64,000 nt of DNA from Scytonematopsis contorta HA4267-MV1 (GTDB lineage Bacteria > Cyanobacteriota > Cyanobacteriia > Cyanobacteriales > Nostocaceae): assembly GCA_019359035.1 (NCBI GenBank), contig JAHHIC010000050.1, positions 62,001 through 126,000 of the forward strand. Direction: 5' to 3'. The translations under genes were made by a program, and so were the position numbers. The notes beneath the pieces are model-generated. The model made no database searches. It was not told the origin of the DNA and worked only from the letters and a program-made list of their open reading frames with translations. Within the stretch, counting starts at the first letter, position 1. Every line of letters begins with the position of its first letter. Shown here piece by piece: positions 9,259-18,107 of the stretch.

Positions 9259-9870
9259 TCATGAAGCAACATTAAATATTTGTTGTGCGGTTAGGTTTAG
9301 CTCTGGAAACTGATTAGAAATAATACGCTCTTCCCCCCTAAACTGACTAATTTGGTATTCATCATCAATCAATTGACAGATAGAAAGCGTAGGCTGTTTA
9401 GGATTCCCGGTAAACCTTTTAGCTCCAAGCCCTAGGTAATCAACAATCCAGTACTCGGTAATTCCAATGCTTTGATATTTACCAAATTTCATGTAGTAAT
9501 CATCATCCCAATTTGTGGAAACAACTTCTACAATTAACGGAACTGAAGCGCCTTGAATTACTGTAGATTTTTTTTTCCATAATGGCTCATTCACAAGATT
9601 TGTGCGGTTTAACAATAATATATCAGGTGAGTAGCTTGCTTCACTTGTGGGAGATTTTACCAGTGCTGTTTTTGGGATAAAGTAAGGCAAATTTAATCGA
9701 ATATATTCATAGCTTATCTGACCCGCTATAAAACCTACAACATCTTCATGGTCACCTGTTGGCTGTGGCATTTCAACTATTACCCCATCGTGTAGTTCAT
9801 AACGTCCATCCTCTGGACGCCATTCTGTAAATTCATCAAAAGTTACTAGTTTAGGTAATGCTTGAGTCAT
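9259..9870 (-). CDS. Uma2 family protein (DUF820, PD-(D/E)XK nuclease fold)
   Basis: 203 residues. Features are TFDEFTEWRPEDGRYELHDG at the start, SPDILLLN (metal-binding Asp) and VPLIVEVVSTNW (E-x-V of the PD-(D/E)XK core), then YWIVDYLGLG. This is the very common cyanobacterial Uma2 family, of uncertain role and often described as a putative restriction endonuclease-like protein. Its start overlaps the end of the upstream gene by four bases (ATGA), so the two are translationally coupled. Confidence 0.85.
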   Translation of the reverse strand: MTQALPKLVTFDEFTEWRPEDGRYELHDGVIVEMPQPTGDHEDVVGFIAGQISYEYIRLNLPYFIPKTALVKSPTSEASYSPDILLLNRTNLVNEPLWKKKSTVIQGASVPLIVEVVSTNWDDDYYMKFGKYQSIGITEYWIVDYLGLGAKRFTGNPKQPTLSICQLIDDEYQISQFRGEERIISNQFPELNLTAQQIFNVAS

Positions 9871-10307
9871 TTTGCCCTCTCATTTTTATCACTTTTCTGG
9901 TCTCCTCCGCGTGTCTCACCTAGCCGCTCGACATCTTCGACGCTAAAAGGTAGGGTATTAAAACCTAAATTTGCCAAAGCTATAATTGAGTTTTCAACTA
10001 TCGTATTATCAATTGTTTCCTGATTAACTAAAGACAAAAATAAATTATAAGCACCTTGATACTGTTCTCCAGTATAGTCAAGCCACAAATTTTGATGTGC
10101 TAGTGCATCATGTAGTGCTACCACCACCTCTGTATATGGGTCACCCATACATTTATCAACCATCTCGCGCATTTTCCGCAGTATACTATCAGCAAAAACA
10201 GCAGAGGAAGGCTCTCCCGCACATCTTGATAGTTCTTCTAGGTCTGATAACAAAGATTCGGTAATTTGGACTGCACTTATTTCTTTGACTTTTTGTTCTA
10301 TACTCAT
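9867..10307 (-). CDS. Hypothetical protein coupled to Uma2
   Basis: 146 residues, acidic and mostly helical, with no recognised domain. Its stop overlaps the start of the downstream Uma2 gene by ATGA, so they form a two-gene unit. The C-terminus is charged (RGGDQKSDKNERAK). Such a partner could be an accessory or antitoxin-like protein, but nothing in the sequence shows this. Confidence 0.6.
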   Translation of the reverse strand: MSIEQKVKEISAVQITESLLSDLEELSRCAGEPSSAVFADSILRKMREMVDKCMGDPYTEVVVALHDALAHQNLWLDYTGEQYQGAYNLFLSLVNQETIDNTIVENSIIALANLGFNTLPFSVEDVERLGETRGGDQKSDKNERAK

Positions 10308-10350
10308 AAAAAATCTCTTATTTTAAATAATTGAGTAGATGGCTGGAATG

Positions 10351-10777
10351 TTATTCAAAGCCCGGTAGTTTTAATTGTATTGCTTCTACACAGTCCTGTT
10401 GCATTTTTTTGTTGGGTTTTTTAGCTGTTTTGGTTTCTAGTTTGCTAGTGTCTGCGGGGATATTTTCGAGAAGCTTGGATTCATCGTCCCCCATCTACCA
10501 ACAAATGCATGATGAGTACTAGGAATAAATCCGCAGTTTCCCTAGTGCGTAAAGTCGCTGGAAAGTTTGATTCGATACCGTCTTCTTCCATCCCACCAAA
10601 AGGAGGATTAGTGAGGATAACATCTACCTTATCTCCTGGTTTATAATCTCGTAGCGGTCGAGCTAAGGTGTTATCGTGACGAACATCTGGTACGTCTACC
10701 TCATGCAAAAGCATATTTGTGATACAAAGTAAATGAGGTAAAGGCTTTTTTTCTACTCCCATACAATATTTTAACAA
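10351..10777 (-). pseudogene. Remnant of a type I restriction-modification methylase locus (HsdM-like, plus an out-of-frame tail)
   Basis: The minus-strand frame 10481-10777 contains GVEKKPLPHLLCITNMLLH and the N6-adenine methyltransferase motif DVILTNPPFGG, then ETADLFLVLIMHLLVDGGR, a block typical of the centre of HsdM. It lacks the AdoMet-binding N-terminus and stops right after DGGR. A second frame continues to a stop at 10351-10353 (DDESKLLENIPADTSKLE then LKLPGFE), which looks like the C-terminus of another protein of such a locus. Both ends are missing, so it is a deletion remnant rather than a gene. Confidence 0.75.
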
Positions 10778-10961
10778 CGTTCGCTCCCGAAAGGAATGTT
10801 ACAACCTACAGCAGCTCTCTTGAGTGAGATACAAAAAAAAATAACACTCACACCCTCACTCTTGTGGGGTAGGCCGCCCGCCCGCCCCCAATACCGAAAA
10901 TTCAATAACCCAAAAACCTTGTAGAGACCGAATTAATTCGGTCTCTACATTTCGTCCGTTA
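10778..10961. repeat. Short spacer with dispersed repeats (palindrome at 10921-10948)
   Basis: Contains a CTTGTGGGGTAGGCCGCCCG element near 10862 and a perfect 28-bp palindrome at 10921-10948 with arms GTAGAGACCGAATT and AATTCGGTCTCTAC. The leader AACCCAAAAACCTT just before it recurs before the palindrome at 28584. Confidence 0.8.
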
Positions 10962-11357
10962 CTAACTAGCTTGTTTATAGGCTACCCACCCACCATAATG
11001 GGAAATATCTGGCCAGTTATATTTTTCCACTAGTTCTCGTGGGTATAAAATTGCTGTTACTATTTCCCCATCTTCCAGCACCACATCATCTGGATACATG
11101 TTGGGTGGCTCTGTTGATACTAAGTAATCATATTCTGAAAGTGTTAATTCGTATACTTCTCCAGGAATACTGATTCCACCTGACTCAACTTGGTAAATTG
11201 CTGGATGCCATCCGTCTGCCGCTGCGTGTAGTTTATATATTGGTTTTGTTTTTGTGGATTTCAGGAATTTGGCTGATTGGAGATTTCCGTGGTCTGGTTG
11301 TCCCCTGAGTGCGGAACCACAGATGAAAACTTTTTTGGTAGATGCTGTTGTTGTCAT
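10962..11357 (-). CDS. AtzF C-terminal-like / gamma-glutamylcyclotransferase-like protein
   Basis: 131 residues. VFICGSALRGQPDHGNL at the N-terminus, then ADGWHPAIYQV, GGISIPGEVYEL and a PRELVEKYNWPDIS-type tail, are recalled as the C-terminal domain of allophanate hydrolase found as a stand-alone protein (allophanate-hydrolase-related, with a gamma-glutamylcyclotransferase-like fold). It sits at the left edge of a urate-degradation cluster, divergent from the urate hydroxylase gene, which fits a role in ureide nitrogen metabolism. The exact reaction is unknown. Confidence 0.65.
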   Translation of the reverse strand: MTTTASTKKVFICGSALRGQPDHGNLQSAKFLKSTKTKPIYKLHAAADGWHPAIYQVESGGISIPGEVYELTLSEYDYLVSTEPPNMYPDDVVLEDGEIVTAILYPRELVEKYNWPDISHYGGWVAYKQAS

Positions 11358-11420
11358 ACTTATTACCTAATTAGAGATACAAATGGATACAATTTCGGTT
11401 ATACCAAACTAAGACATATT

Positions 11421-11464
11421 GACCTAACCCCCCTACCCCCTTCCCTACTAGGGAAGGGGGGGAA
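11421..11464 (+). repeat. C-rich dispersed hairpin repeat, copy 3
   Basis: Same element as at 2657: GACCTAACCCCCCTACCCCC, then TTCCCTACTAGGGAAGGGGG. It lies in the divergent spacer upstream of the urate hydroxylase gene, so here it is in a leader rather than after a gene. Confidence 0.8.
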
Positions 11465-11539
11465 TAAAAGAAAGAAAGTCTATCTTAGTTTTGGAGGGGT
11501 CTTTTTGTTATGTCTTTTTTTATATGTAAGCTAAAAGCT

Positions 11540-12700
11540 ATGAATAATTTGAAAGTGGTGATTATTGGAGCTGGTATTGGTGGTTTGACTACTGCGATTG
11601 CAATGAGTAAAGCGGGTTATGATGTAGAAGTTTATGACCGTGTAAGGGAATTGCGTCCTGCTGGTGCGGGTATTTCTGTTTGGTCTAATGGGGTAAAGGT
11701 TCTTAATAGTTTGGGTTTGAGCGAGAATATTACTAAAATTGGCGGGTTGATGGCTAAAATGCAGTACCTCAACCACACAGGTGAGCTGCTTAATGATATT
11801 GATATTCAGCCTTTAGTTGAGGAAGTTGGACAAAGACCCTATCCTGTAGCAAGAACCGATTTACAACAGGTTTTATTAGATGCCTTTCCTGGTGAGGTTA
11901 AGCTTGGTTATAAGTGCATTGGGGTTGAAGAGCAGGGAGATAAAGTAACTGCGATTTTTGAGGATGGGAGTACTGCTACTGGAGATTTATTGGTTGCTGC
12001 TGATGGGATTCGTTCTATTCTCCGTACCTACGTTTTGGGTGAGGAGGTGTACCCTGGTTACCGTGGTTATGTTAATTGGAATGGTTTGGTTGCTGCAAGT
12101 GAGGATTTAGCACCGAAGGATAATTGGGTAATTTATGTGGGGGAGCATAAACGAGCTTCCATGATGCCAGTTGCAGATAATCGCTTTTACTTTTTCTTTG
12201 ATGTACCTATGTCGAAGGAAAAAGCGCAGGAATTGGGAGATATTAAATCTGACCTAATACATTTTTTTCAAGGTTGGGCTAAACCTGTACAGCAATTGAT
12301 TCAAAGACTCGATTCAGCTGAAACAAACCGGGTGTTAATTCATGATGTTGGCCCAATTGATAAAATGGTAAGCCGTAGAGTTGCGCTTTTGGGAGATTCT
12401 GCCCATGCTACATGTCCTGATTTGGGACAAGGTGGTTGCCAAGCAATGGAAGATGGGTATGTTTTGACCCATTATTTGCTGACTACAAACATTGGTGTGC
12501 AATACGCTTTGCAACGTTATGAAAGCGAACGAAAGGAACGTACTAGTAGTATAGTACTAAAAGCCCGTAAGCGTTCTGACCAAATCCATGGAGTAGACCC
12601 CGAAGTCACAGAACTTTGGTACAAACAGCTTCTTGACGAAAATCCCATCGATGTTACGAGTGCAATCGCTAAAGTAATTATGGGGGCCCCTTTGAAATAA
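11540..12700 (+). CDS. hpxO: FAD-dependent urate hydroxylase (HpxO type)
   Basis: 386 residues from ATG 11540, chosen because the Rossmann motif VVIIGAGIGGLTTAIAMSKA then starts at residue 5, as in HpxO; the frame extends to 11510. Group A flavin monooxygenase features: GxGxxG near residue 10, the DG motif GDLLVAADGIRS, and the GD motif RVALLGDSAHATCPDLGQGG. Segments GYVNWNGLV and NRFYFFFDVP closely follow HpxO, which oxidises urate to 5-hydroxyisourate with NADH and oxygen. Downstream enzymes of the same pathway lie in this cluster, which supports the specific call over a generic monooxygenase. Confidence 0.85.
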   Translation: MNNLKVVIIGAGIGGLTTAIAMSKAGYDVEVYDRVRELRPAGAGISVWSNGVKVLNSLGLSENITKIGGLMAKMQYLNHTGELLNDIDIQPLVEEVGQRPYPVARTDLQQVLLDAFPGEVKLGYKCIGVEEQGDKVTAIFEDGSTATGDLLVAADGIRSILRTYVLGEEVYPGYRGYVNWNGLVAASEDLAPKDNWVIYVGEHKRASMMPVADNRFYFFFDVPMSKEKAQELGDIKSDLIHFFQGWAKPVQQLIQRLDSAETNRVLIHDVGPIDKMVSRRVALLGDSAHATCPDLGQGGCQAMEDGYVLTHYLLTTNIGVQYALQRYESERKERTSSIVLKARKRSDQIHGVDPEVTELWYKQLLDENPIDVTSAIAKVIMGAPLK

Positions 12701-12737
12701 AAGTAAAATATAAATCTATTAACCCACCTCCGTGGGT

Positions 12738-13244
12738 TTAAGAATTGACATTGGATAAATCCAGCAGTCGAAACTTGGCGATTTCCGTAATTTCGACTAT
12801 TGCTTTTTGAATTTCGGCTTCCTTTTGATTTCGCAAACGCAATTCAAAAGCCTCTAAAATGCTGGATTTATTATGATTTTTGACGGCAATAATAAAGGGA
12901 AAGCCAAATTTATTTTTGTATTCTTGGTTAAGTTGATGGAAGCGCTCGTATTCTTCTTGGCTTAATTCGTTTAAACCCGCTCCCCTTTGTTCCTTTACCG
13001 ACGCTTCCGCCATTTTTGCTTTACTTCCCAAATCTGGGTGGGCTTGAATTAATGCTAACTGTTCCGCTTTGCTCATTGCATTTACAACTGCTACCATTTT
13101 TTCATGCAAATCCATGACGCTAGCAAAAGGACGCTGAATCCAAGCTTGATGAGCTATTTGTGGGGTCTGCTCAAATACAAACCCGACGGTTGCGACGAAT
13201 TCGTCTTGACTCATTTGATTTACTTGGGCGATTGAATAAATCAT
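12738..13244 (-). CDS. uraD: 2-oxo-4-hydroxy-4-carboxy-5-ureidoimidazoline (OHCU) decarboxylase
   Basis: 168 residues from ATG 13244 (the frame opens at 13277, but MIYSIAQVNQMSQDEF is the usual start). Diagnostic features are AHPDLG with the catalytic His, EQRGAGLNELS, and FGFPFIIAVKNHNKSSIL near the end. The enzyme decarboxylates OHCU to S-allantoin, the third step of urate breakdown. It is convergent with the urate hydroxylase gene (37-base gap) and divergent from the guanine deaminase gene, which puts it inside the pathway cluster although on the opposite strand. Confidence 0.92.
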   Translation of the reverse strand: MIYSIAQVNQMSQDEFVATVGFVFEQTPQIAHQAWIQRPFASVMDLHEKMVAVVNAMSKAEQLALIQAHPDLGSKAKMAEASVKEQRGAGLNELSQEEYERFHQLNQEYKNKFGFPFIIAVKNHNKSSILEAFELRLRNQKEAEIQKAIVEITEIAKFRLLDLSNVNS

Positions 13245-13337
13245 AGCTTTAAATATAATAGATATCGTTTGAATCAAATATATATTGCACAGGTCTACAT
13301 ATGGTTGTGGGTCGTATAACTTAATGGGGGTTTCAAA

Positions 13338-14663
13338 ATGGCTGTATCAAAATCTCTCCAAGCTTATCGTGGTGACCTATTAGACTTTGTGGACGACCCA
13401 TTTTATGTTTCCCCTGAGGAAAGCTTACGTTACATCCCTGACGGTTTATTGATTATCGAAAATGGTGTTGTTAAAGAACTCGGAACTTACGAAAACCTAA
13501 AAGATAAATACATAGATATACCTGTAACTTCTTATCCTGGTATGTTAATTATGCCGGGATTTGTTGATACTCATATTCATTTTCCCCAGACCGAAATTAT
13601 CGCTTCCTATGGGGAACAACTTTTGGAATGGTTAGAAAAATATACATTTCCCACAGAAGCTAAATTCCAGGATAAAATTTATGCTCGGAAAGTAGCTGGA
13701 ATTTTTCTTGACGAACTACTCCGCAATGGTACAACCACAGCACTAGTATTAGCAGCAGTTTATCCAGAATCTGTAGACGCATTTTTTGAGGAAGCACAAG
13801 CACGCAATTTACGGATGATTGCGGGTAAGGTGATGATGGATAGAAATGCACCCGATTTTCTTTTGGATACTGCTGAAAGTTCATATGTGCAAAGTAAGGA
13901 TTTAATCGAAAGATGGCATAATAAAGGACGTTTGCTATATGCTGTTACTCCCAGGTTTGCGATTACATCCACCAACGAGCAATTACATTTGACTGGAAAG
14001 CTTTTAGAAGAATTCTCTGATGTTTATCTACATACCCACCTATCTGAAAATATCGATGAGGTGGAATGGGTGAAGCAGCTTTTCCCTGATTGTCGAGACT
14101 ATTTAGACGTTTATGATAAATTTGGCTTAGTCAGAGAGCGTTCCATATTTGCTCATGGGGTGCAACTCTCGGACGATGAATTTAAACGTATGTCTGAGGC
14201 TAATGCTACTATTGCTTTTTGCCCAACATCTAATTTCTTTTTGGGTAGCGGACTATTCAAAATTGAAAAAGCTAAGTCTTTAGATACCCCTATTAAAGTT
14301 GGACTCGCTACAGATGTAGGTGGGGGTACTAGTTTTTCTATGCTGCAAACAGCTAGTGAGGCTTATAAAGTAGCTCAGTTACAACGGCAAAAACTTTCTC
14401 CTTTTCAAGCTCTCTTTTTAGCAACTTTGGGTGGTGCTAGAGCGCTGTCCTTGGAAAATAAAATTGGCAATTTTGATGTGGGTAAGGAAGCCGATTTTAT
14501 TGTTGTGGATTCTCAAGCTACCCCTATTATGGCATTTAGAAACCCGGAGGCAACAGCTAAATCTTTGGATGAGTTGGGAGACAAATTATTTAGTCTGATT
14601 ATTATGGGTGATGACCGAGCGATTCGTGCTACTTATGTTGGGGGGGTAATAGCTAATGGGTAA
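13338..14663 (+). CDS. guaD: Guanine deaminase
   Basis: 441 residues of the amidohydrolase superfamily. PGFVDTHIHFPQ gives the HxH metal pair and YGEQLLEWLEKYTFPTE is the guanine-deaminase signature. Later metal and catalytic residues are visible in VYLHTHLSEN, IFAHGVQL and LATDVGGGTSFSML. It converts guanine to xanthine and ammonia. It sits next to uraD and hpxO, feeding purines into the urate pathway. ATG 13338 follows a GGGGG-containing leader. Xanthine dehydrogenase, needed to reach urate, is not in this window. Confidence 0.93.
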   Translation: MAVSKSLQAYRGDLLDFVDDPFYVSPEESLRYIPDGLLIIENGVVKELGTYENLKDKYIDIPVTSYPGMLIMPGFVDTHIHFPQTEIIASYGEQLLEWLEKYTFPTEAKFQDKIYARKVAGIFLDELLRNGTTTALVLAAVYPESVDAFFEEAQARNLRMIAGKVMMDRNAPDFLLDTAESSYVQSKDLIERWHNKGRLLYAVTPRFAITSTNEQLHLTGKLLEEFSDVYLHTHLSENIDEVEWVKQLFPDCRDYLDVYDKFGLVRERSIFAHGVQLSDDEFKRMSEANATIAFCPTSNFFLGSGLFKIEKAKSLDTPIKVGLATDVGGGTSFSMLQTASEAYKVAQLQRQKLSPFQALFLATLGGARALSLENKIGNFDVGKEADFIVVDSQATPIMAFRNPEATAKSLDELGDKLFSLIIMGDDRAIRATYVGGVIANG

Positions 14664-14784
14664 TTGCTAATTGCTAACCGCTAATTCCTAATTGCTGTTT
14701 CCTCTCATCGCATTTTCTGTCATTGCGCTCCGGAACGACGAAGCAATCCCCTTTTTCACACACTTAGGGGCTAAAAATCTACAT

Positions 14785-14837
14785 GAGACGCGATAAATGA
14801 GACGCGATAAATGAGACGCGATAAATCGCGTCTCTAC
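14785..14837. repeat. Triplicated 14-bp unit ending in a GTAGAGAC-family palindrome
   Basis: GAGACGCGATAAAT is repeated three times (14785, 14799, 14813) and then closed by CGCGTCTCTAC, so the last unit forms the usual palindrome while the first two look like slipped copies of its left arm. It lies at the edge of the duplicated DUF4351 segment. Confidence 0.85.
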
Positions 14838-14851
14838 AGTTATGTGCGAAT

Positions 14852-15769
14852 TTATGTTTGTTGGTTTAACCAGGTTTCAAAATCATTTATGGCTGAAAAA
14901 TCTAACAATGCTTCTCCTAACGCTTCCAATTGCTCAACCGATAATTGCCGAACACGGTCAGTTAATGATGAATCAATTTCACCAAAGCGTCGATTAAGTT
15001 GACGTATAATTAGATTTTGTTCTCCTTTTTTTTCTCCTTGTTGCTCTCCCTCTCTTCTCCCCTCCTCTCTTGCTAGCTCTTGGTCTTGTTGGTAAAGTGG
15101 TTGTAACCGCATAACTAATCTCCTGTCTTCCTCTGTTTTATTTTCGTCCAAGTCTAAGTTTCGGTAAAAGTTTTTAACTAACTGTAGTACCACTTTTCTA
15201 TATGGGTAATTTGATGGTAGCGCTTCCAACTCGTCAATTGCTTGGTTTTGGACTGCTCCTTTACCCATAAGCCTTAACCATAAGCTTTCCTCGGTCTTAG
15301 GTAATTTGTGAACTACGACGATAGCCGTACGTAAAGACTCTCCCAGAAAATATACTCCTGGTAACCAATCTGATTTTTCGGATACATTAAACCCCGACAA
15401 TCTCGGTAGGGATGCTGTGGGAGTTATTATCCATAGTTTTGGTATTGTTGACCTGTCGAGAGTTGTGTCATTCCGGTTTGCTTCTCTGGTCAATTCCCCT
15501 TTGATTAGCAAGAGTTTAGAAAGACAGTCTGTTGCTTCGTCTTCTGTTACTGGATTACGATATGGCTCTATCAAAGCTGGAAATTCTAAGAACCTTCCTA
15601 ATAATCCTAATGGCTTTAAGTTTGTATTTGGTGGTGTTATAGGAGAAAATAAAACATCTATTCTTGTTACTTCTCCTATTACTCTTTTATCTGGCTCTAC
15701 TGTTCCATAATCTTTTAATAATTCTTCCAGTAAATCCTTGGCAAATTTATCGTGGATAAATCGAGTCAT
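14852..15769 (-). CDS. DUF4351-containing protein, Rpn/transposase-nuclease-like, copy A
   Basis: 305 residues. The N-terminal two thirds contain IGEVTRIDVLFSP and LLLIKGELTRE, which suggest a PD-(D/E)XK-like nuclease core of the kind carried by cyanobacterial DUF4351 proteins. A charged low-complexity hinge follows (REEGRREGEQQGEKKGEQ), then a DUF4351 tail (RRFGEIDSSLTDRVRQLSVE, LDFSAINDFETWLNQQ). It is almost identical to the gene at 26890-27795, the clearest difference being four extra residues in the hinge. It interrupts the purine cluster. A biochemical role is not established; DNA nuclease or recombination is a family-level guess. Confidence 0.7.
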   Translation of the reverse strand: MTRFIHDKFAKDLLEELLKDYGTVEPDKRVIGEVTRIDVLFSPITPPNTNLKPLGLLGRFLEFPALIEPYRNPVTEDEATDCLSKLLLIKGELTREANRNDTTLDRSTIPKLWIITPTASLPRLSGFNVSEKSDWLPGVYFLGESLRTAIVVVHKLPKTEESLWLRLMGKGAVQNQAIDELEALPSNYPYRKVVLQLVKNFYRNLDLDENKTEEDRRLVMRLQPLYQQDQELAREEGRREGEQQGEKKGEQNLIIRQLNRRFGEIDSSLTDRVRQLSVEQLEALGEALLDFSAINDFETWLNQQT

Positions 15770-16013
15770 TGCATGAGATATGTTGATATTAGGTTTGATG
15801 ATGCATCTGAAGGGTATTTTAACTGTTTTGTTTAAAAAATAATATATTTTTTGCTAACTTCTTAAAAATATTTTATTTGTACATAACTAATGATAAATAA
15901 TTTACTTCTATTTGATAAATAAGGAATCAGTTAAAACTCGAAAAGCTTAATTTATAAATAGTAAAACTGATAATCAAAAAATAGCTTCAGGTATAAAATT
16001 TGTTTGCTTTTGT

Positions 16014-16596
16014 AGCACAAATTGTAGCAAGCGGTCGATTAACTCACTGGATGTAACAAAATGTAAAGCTATCGAAACTCTTATGATTGCTTCGTCCCCC
16101 TAAACAAATGATTACAATACTAATTATTTGGATGTGATATGACAAAGCCATGAATATCAAACTGATTGATTCTCTGGTACAAATTATCGAATCCCTCACC
16201 GCTTATAAAAACCTGGTAAAATCTAGTTCTCCCCGTCCAAGTCGGCGGTATAACTTACTTTGACTGAATAGAAGCGCTACTTCGTAGACTTGGAAACTGC
16301 CCGACGTTCGCTATTACTAGCTACTGGCTCGACAACATCCTTGACCACTATCCCCCTGTTAGGGTTACTGAAATAGTCGCACCGTGGCTTGACTATGGCA
16401 GTATTCAAAGTCATATTATTTAATTAAAACATTCCTCTCTATACGTACTTGATTGGATTCACTCCAAACTAGGCGGACATAGATGAGGTAATAATTATTA
16501 AATAACAAACGATGACTATATAGCTTTTTATTTAATTATATTTAACATGAACATGAGCTACCTTTATTACTAAGCCTTATTTTTTCAGACCAAGCA
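16014..16596. other. Spacer with decayed coding traces
   Basis: No intact gene. A 37-codon frame at 16150-16263 begins MNIKLIDSLVQIIESLTAYK, which resembles the N-terminus of small cyanobacterial proteins found beside toxin-antitoxin-like genes and then breaks off. A later stretch near 16330-16420 reads as a short frame with no start. Both look like remnants left between the two duplicated blocks. Confidence 0.35.
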
Positions 16597-16959
16597 GTGT
16601 TTTTTAGCTCATACACAAGATTTCAGCAACCAAATCTGACCTTAAATCCTAGGAAGTACTATGATTTAGGGCTACTGCTATTAGCCCCAGAAGAAAACGC
16701 CTTTCTGCAAGAAAAATTACAAAATTTAACCATCCAAAGCACACCGGGAATTTGTGGTAGTCATGCTCGTATTCGCAACACCCGTATACCTGTCTGGACA
16801 ATCATTTCCTTAAGTCAACAGGGCGATGATACAAATGAATTACTCCGCAATTACCCAAGCCTTATGCTATCTGACCTCAGTGCTACTTGGGTTTATTACA
16901 ATACCCATAAAGAAGAGATTGATAATCTTATAGCCTCACACAATGAGGACGATGAATAA
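16597..16959 (+). CDS. DUF433 family protein (antitoxin-like)
   Basis: 120 residues, apparently starting at GTG 16597. The second half shows GICGSHARIRNTRIPVWTII, then LLRNYPSLMLSDLSATWVYY, the signature of DUF433, a small winged-helix family that usually precedes a DUF5615 PIN-like gene in cyanobacteria. That partner begins at 16959 with a one-base overlap (TAATG) but is truncated. The N-terminal 45 residues are longer than in many homologues and the start is uncertain. Confidence 0.8.
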   Translation: MFFSSYTRFQQPNLTLNPRKYYDLGLLLLAPEENAFLQEKLQNLTIQSTPGICGSHARIRNTRIPVWTIISLSQQGDDTNELLRNYPSLMLSDLSATWVYYNTHKEEIDNLIASHNEDDE

Positions 16960-17033
16960 TGTTTAGTCTCTATTCTAACGAAAATTTTCCTCTACCGATA
17001 CGGGTAGAAGCTCGGAGAGGAGGGTTTTTGTAA
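16959..17033 (+). pseudogene. Truncated DUF5615 PIN-like toxin gene
   Basis: ATG 16959 overlaps the DUF433 stop. The frame reads MFSLYSNENFPLPIRVEAR and then runs into RGGFL and a stop at 17031. The first 18 residues match the usual start of DUF5615 PIN-like proteins, including the acidic residue after YSN. From about 17010 the DNA is the downstream flank of the Rpn-like gene, as also seen near 29680, so the toxin gene was cut off where the duplicated block was joined. Confidence 0.65.
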
Positions 17034-17071
17034 TTCGGTCGAGTAAGAATGCGTCTTCACATTTTTCTCAG

Positions 17072-17923
17072 TTAAATATTTTCTTGCTGGTTTAACCAGT
17101 TCACCAAATCAGAAACTTGAGTAAAATCAATAAATTCTTCTCCCAAAGCTTCTAATTGTTCGGTCGATAATACTTGAATGCGCTCAATTATTGATGAGTC
17201 TATCTCACCAAAGCGTTTGTTTAACAGACGACTTAAAAAACGAACAGCTTCTTCCTGTCTCCCTTCCTGTCTTCCTTGTCTCTCTCCCTTTTGTAATATA
17301 TCCTGATAAATCACCGATTCTTGCATAATATCCTCGCTAAGTAATTGACGAATAACGTTTTTCTCAAACCGCAAACCGGCTAGAATTTCTGTATAAGCAG
17401 CAGTATCCTGCCTAGTATTTCTATCGGAAATTCTAGCAATATTTTGGGCAACCTGGGATAACAAGGCTTGAGGTGAGTTTGTTCTGCTTAACGACGCTAG
17501 TGGTAATAACCCATCATTATTGAGAAATAGGCTTGGATTTTGCTCCCACATTCGTAAAGAACGGTAGTTATGGGTGGTTGTCTCATTTATATATTGTTCA
17601 GTAAAAGCAATTTCGTTGCTGGTTTCTTGCAAAAAAATTACTACTTGCGTAACGGGTAGCTCGTATCTACGTATCAACCTGACTGAGTAGTCCAACATCC
17701 GAAAAGGAATTGATGGTTCAGAGGTTGTTATAGTCTGAAACTCGATATGCAAAATGCGGTTGTCTATTTTGATGAAGAGAACTGAGTCTGCACGAATTGG
17801 TTCGATGCTTAACTCGGATTTGAGAATTTCAATTTCTCCCGGTTCCTGATTTAATAACCAACGGGAGAAATCGCGGGGATATTTTTCTGCAATTATTTTG
17901 CACAGGTTATCGTATTCTGCCAT
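17072..17923 (-). CDS. Rpn-family recombination-promoting nuclease/putative transposase with DUF4351, copy A
   Basis: 283 residues. PRDFSRWLLNQ at the start, RADSVLFIK and ILHIEFQTI (D...E-x-Q of the PD-(D/E)XK core, about residues 41-62), then IPFRMLDYSVRLIRRY and VTQVVIFLQET, are typical of the Rpn/PDDEXK transposase-like family. A hinge of repeated GRQE units leads to a DUF4351 tail (NKRFGEIDSSIIERIQVLST). It is paralogous to 29736-30611. Rpn proteins of the RpnA group are known DNA nucleases that raise RecA-independent recombination; activity here is inferred. Confidence 0.8.
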   Translation of the reverse strand: MAEYDNLCKIIAEKYPRDFSRWLLNQEPGEIEILKSELSIEPIRADSVLFIKIDNRILHIEFQTITTSEPSIPFRMLDYSVRLIRRYELPVTQVVIFLQETSNEIAFTEQYINETTTHNYRSLRMWEQNPSLFLNNDGLLPLASLSRTNSPQALLSQVAQNIARISDRNTRQDTAAYTEILAGLRFEKNVIRQLLSEDIMQESVIYQDILQKGERQGRQEGRQEEAVRFLSRLLNKRFGEIDSSIIERIQVLSTEQLEALGEEFIDFTQVSDLVNWLNQQENI

Positions 17924-18107
17924 TTTAGCTAATAAACTAAACTACACCCTTTTGATACAAAAGTATTTAGTACATTAGCTTCTTAGAATTTATTAGACAA
18001 GAACTAGTAATTTTATTTAATATGAACTTCAACGAACGTTTTATTTAATACATCGATGAGTCATATCAATTGGGGACATCTCAAATGTATAAATTTATCT
18101 TATTTTG

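Larger units (their letters stand above)
14838..18067 (-). repeat. Segmental duplication, copy A (pairs with about 26876-30775)
   Basis: The outer parts match the second copy: 14838-16012 (DUF4351 gene plus leader, through AAAATAGCTTCAGGTATAAA) and about 17010-18067 (Rpn-like gene plus leader, through ATGAGTCATATCAAT). The middle differs: here it holds degenerate sequence, a DUF433 gene and a truncated DUF5615 gene. The sequence TTGTAGCAAGCGGTC (16020-16034) also occurs at 29108-29122 in the other copy, so both descend from a longer common ancestor. Confidence 0.8.

Noticed and set aside
10331-10522. Plus-strand 63-codon frame with a hydrophobic segment
   Set aside because: It lies antisense to the restriction-modification remnant and has no recognisable start region.
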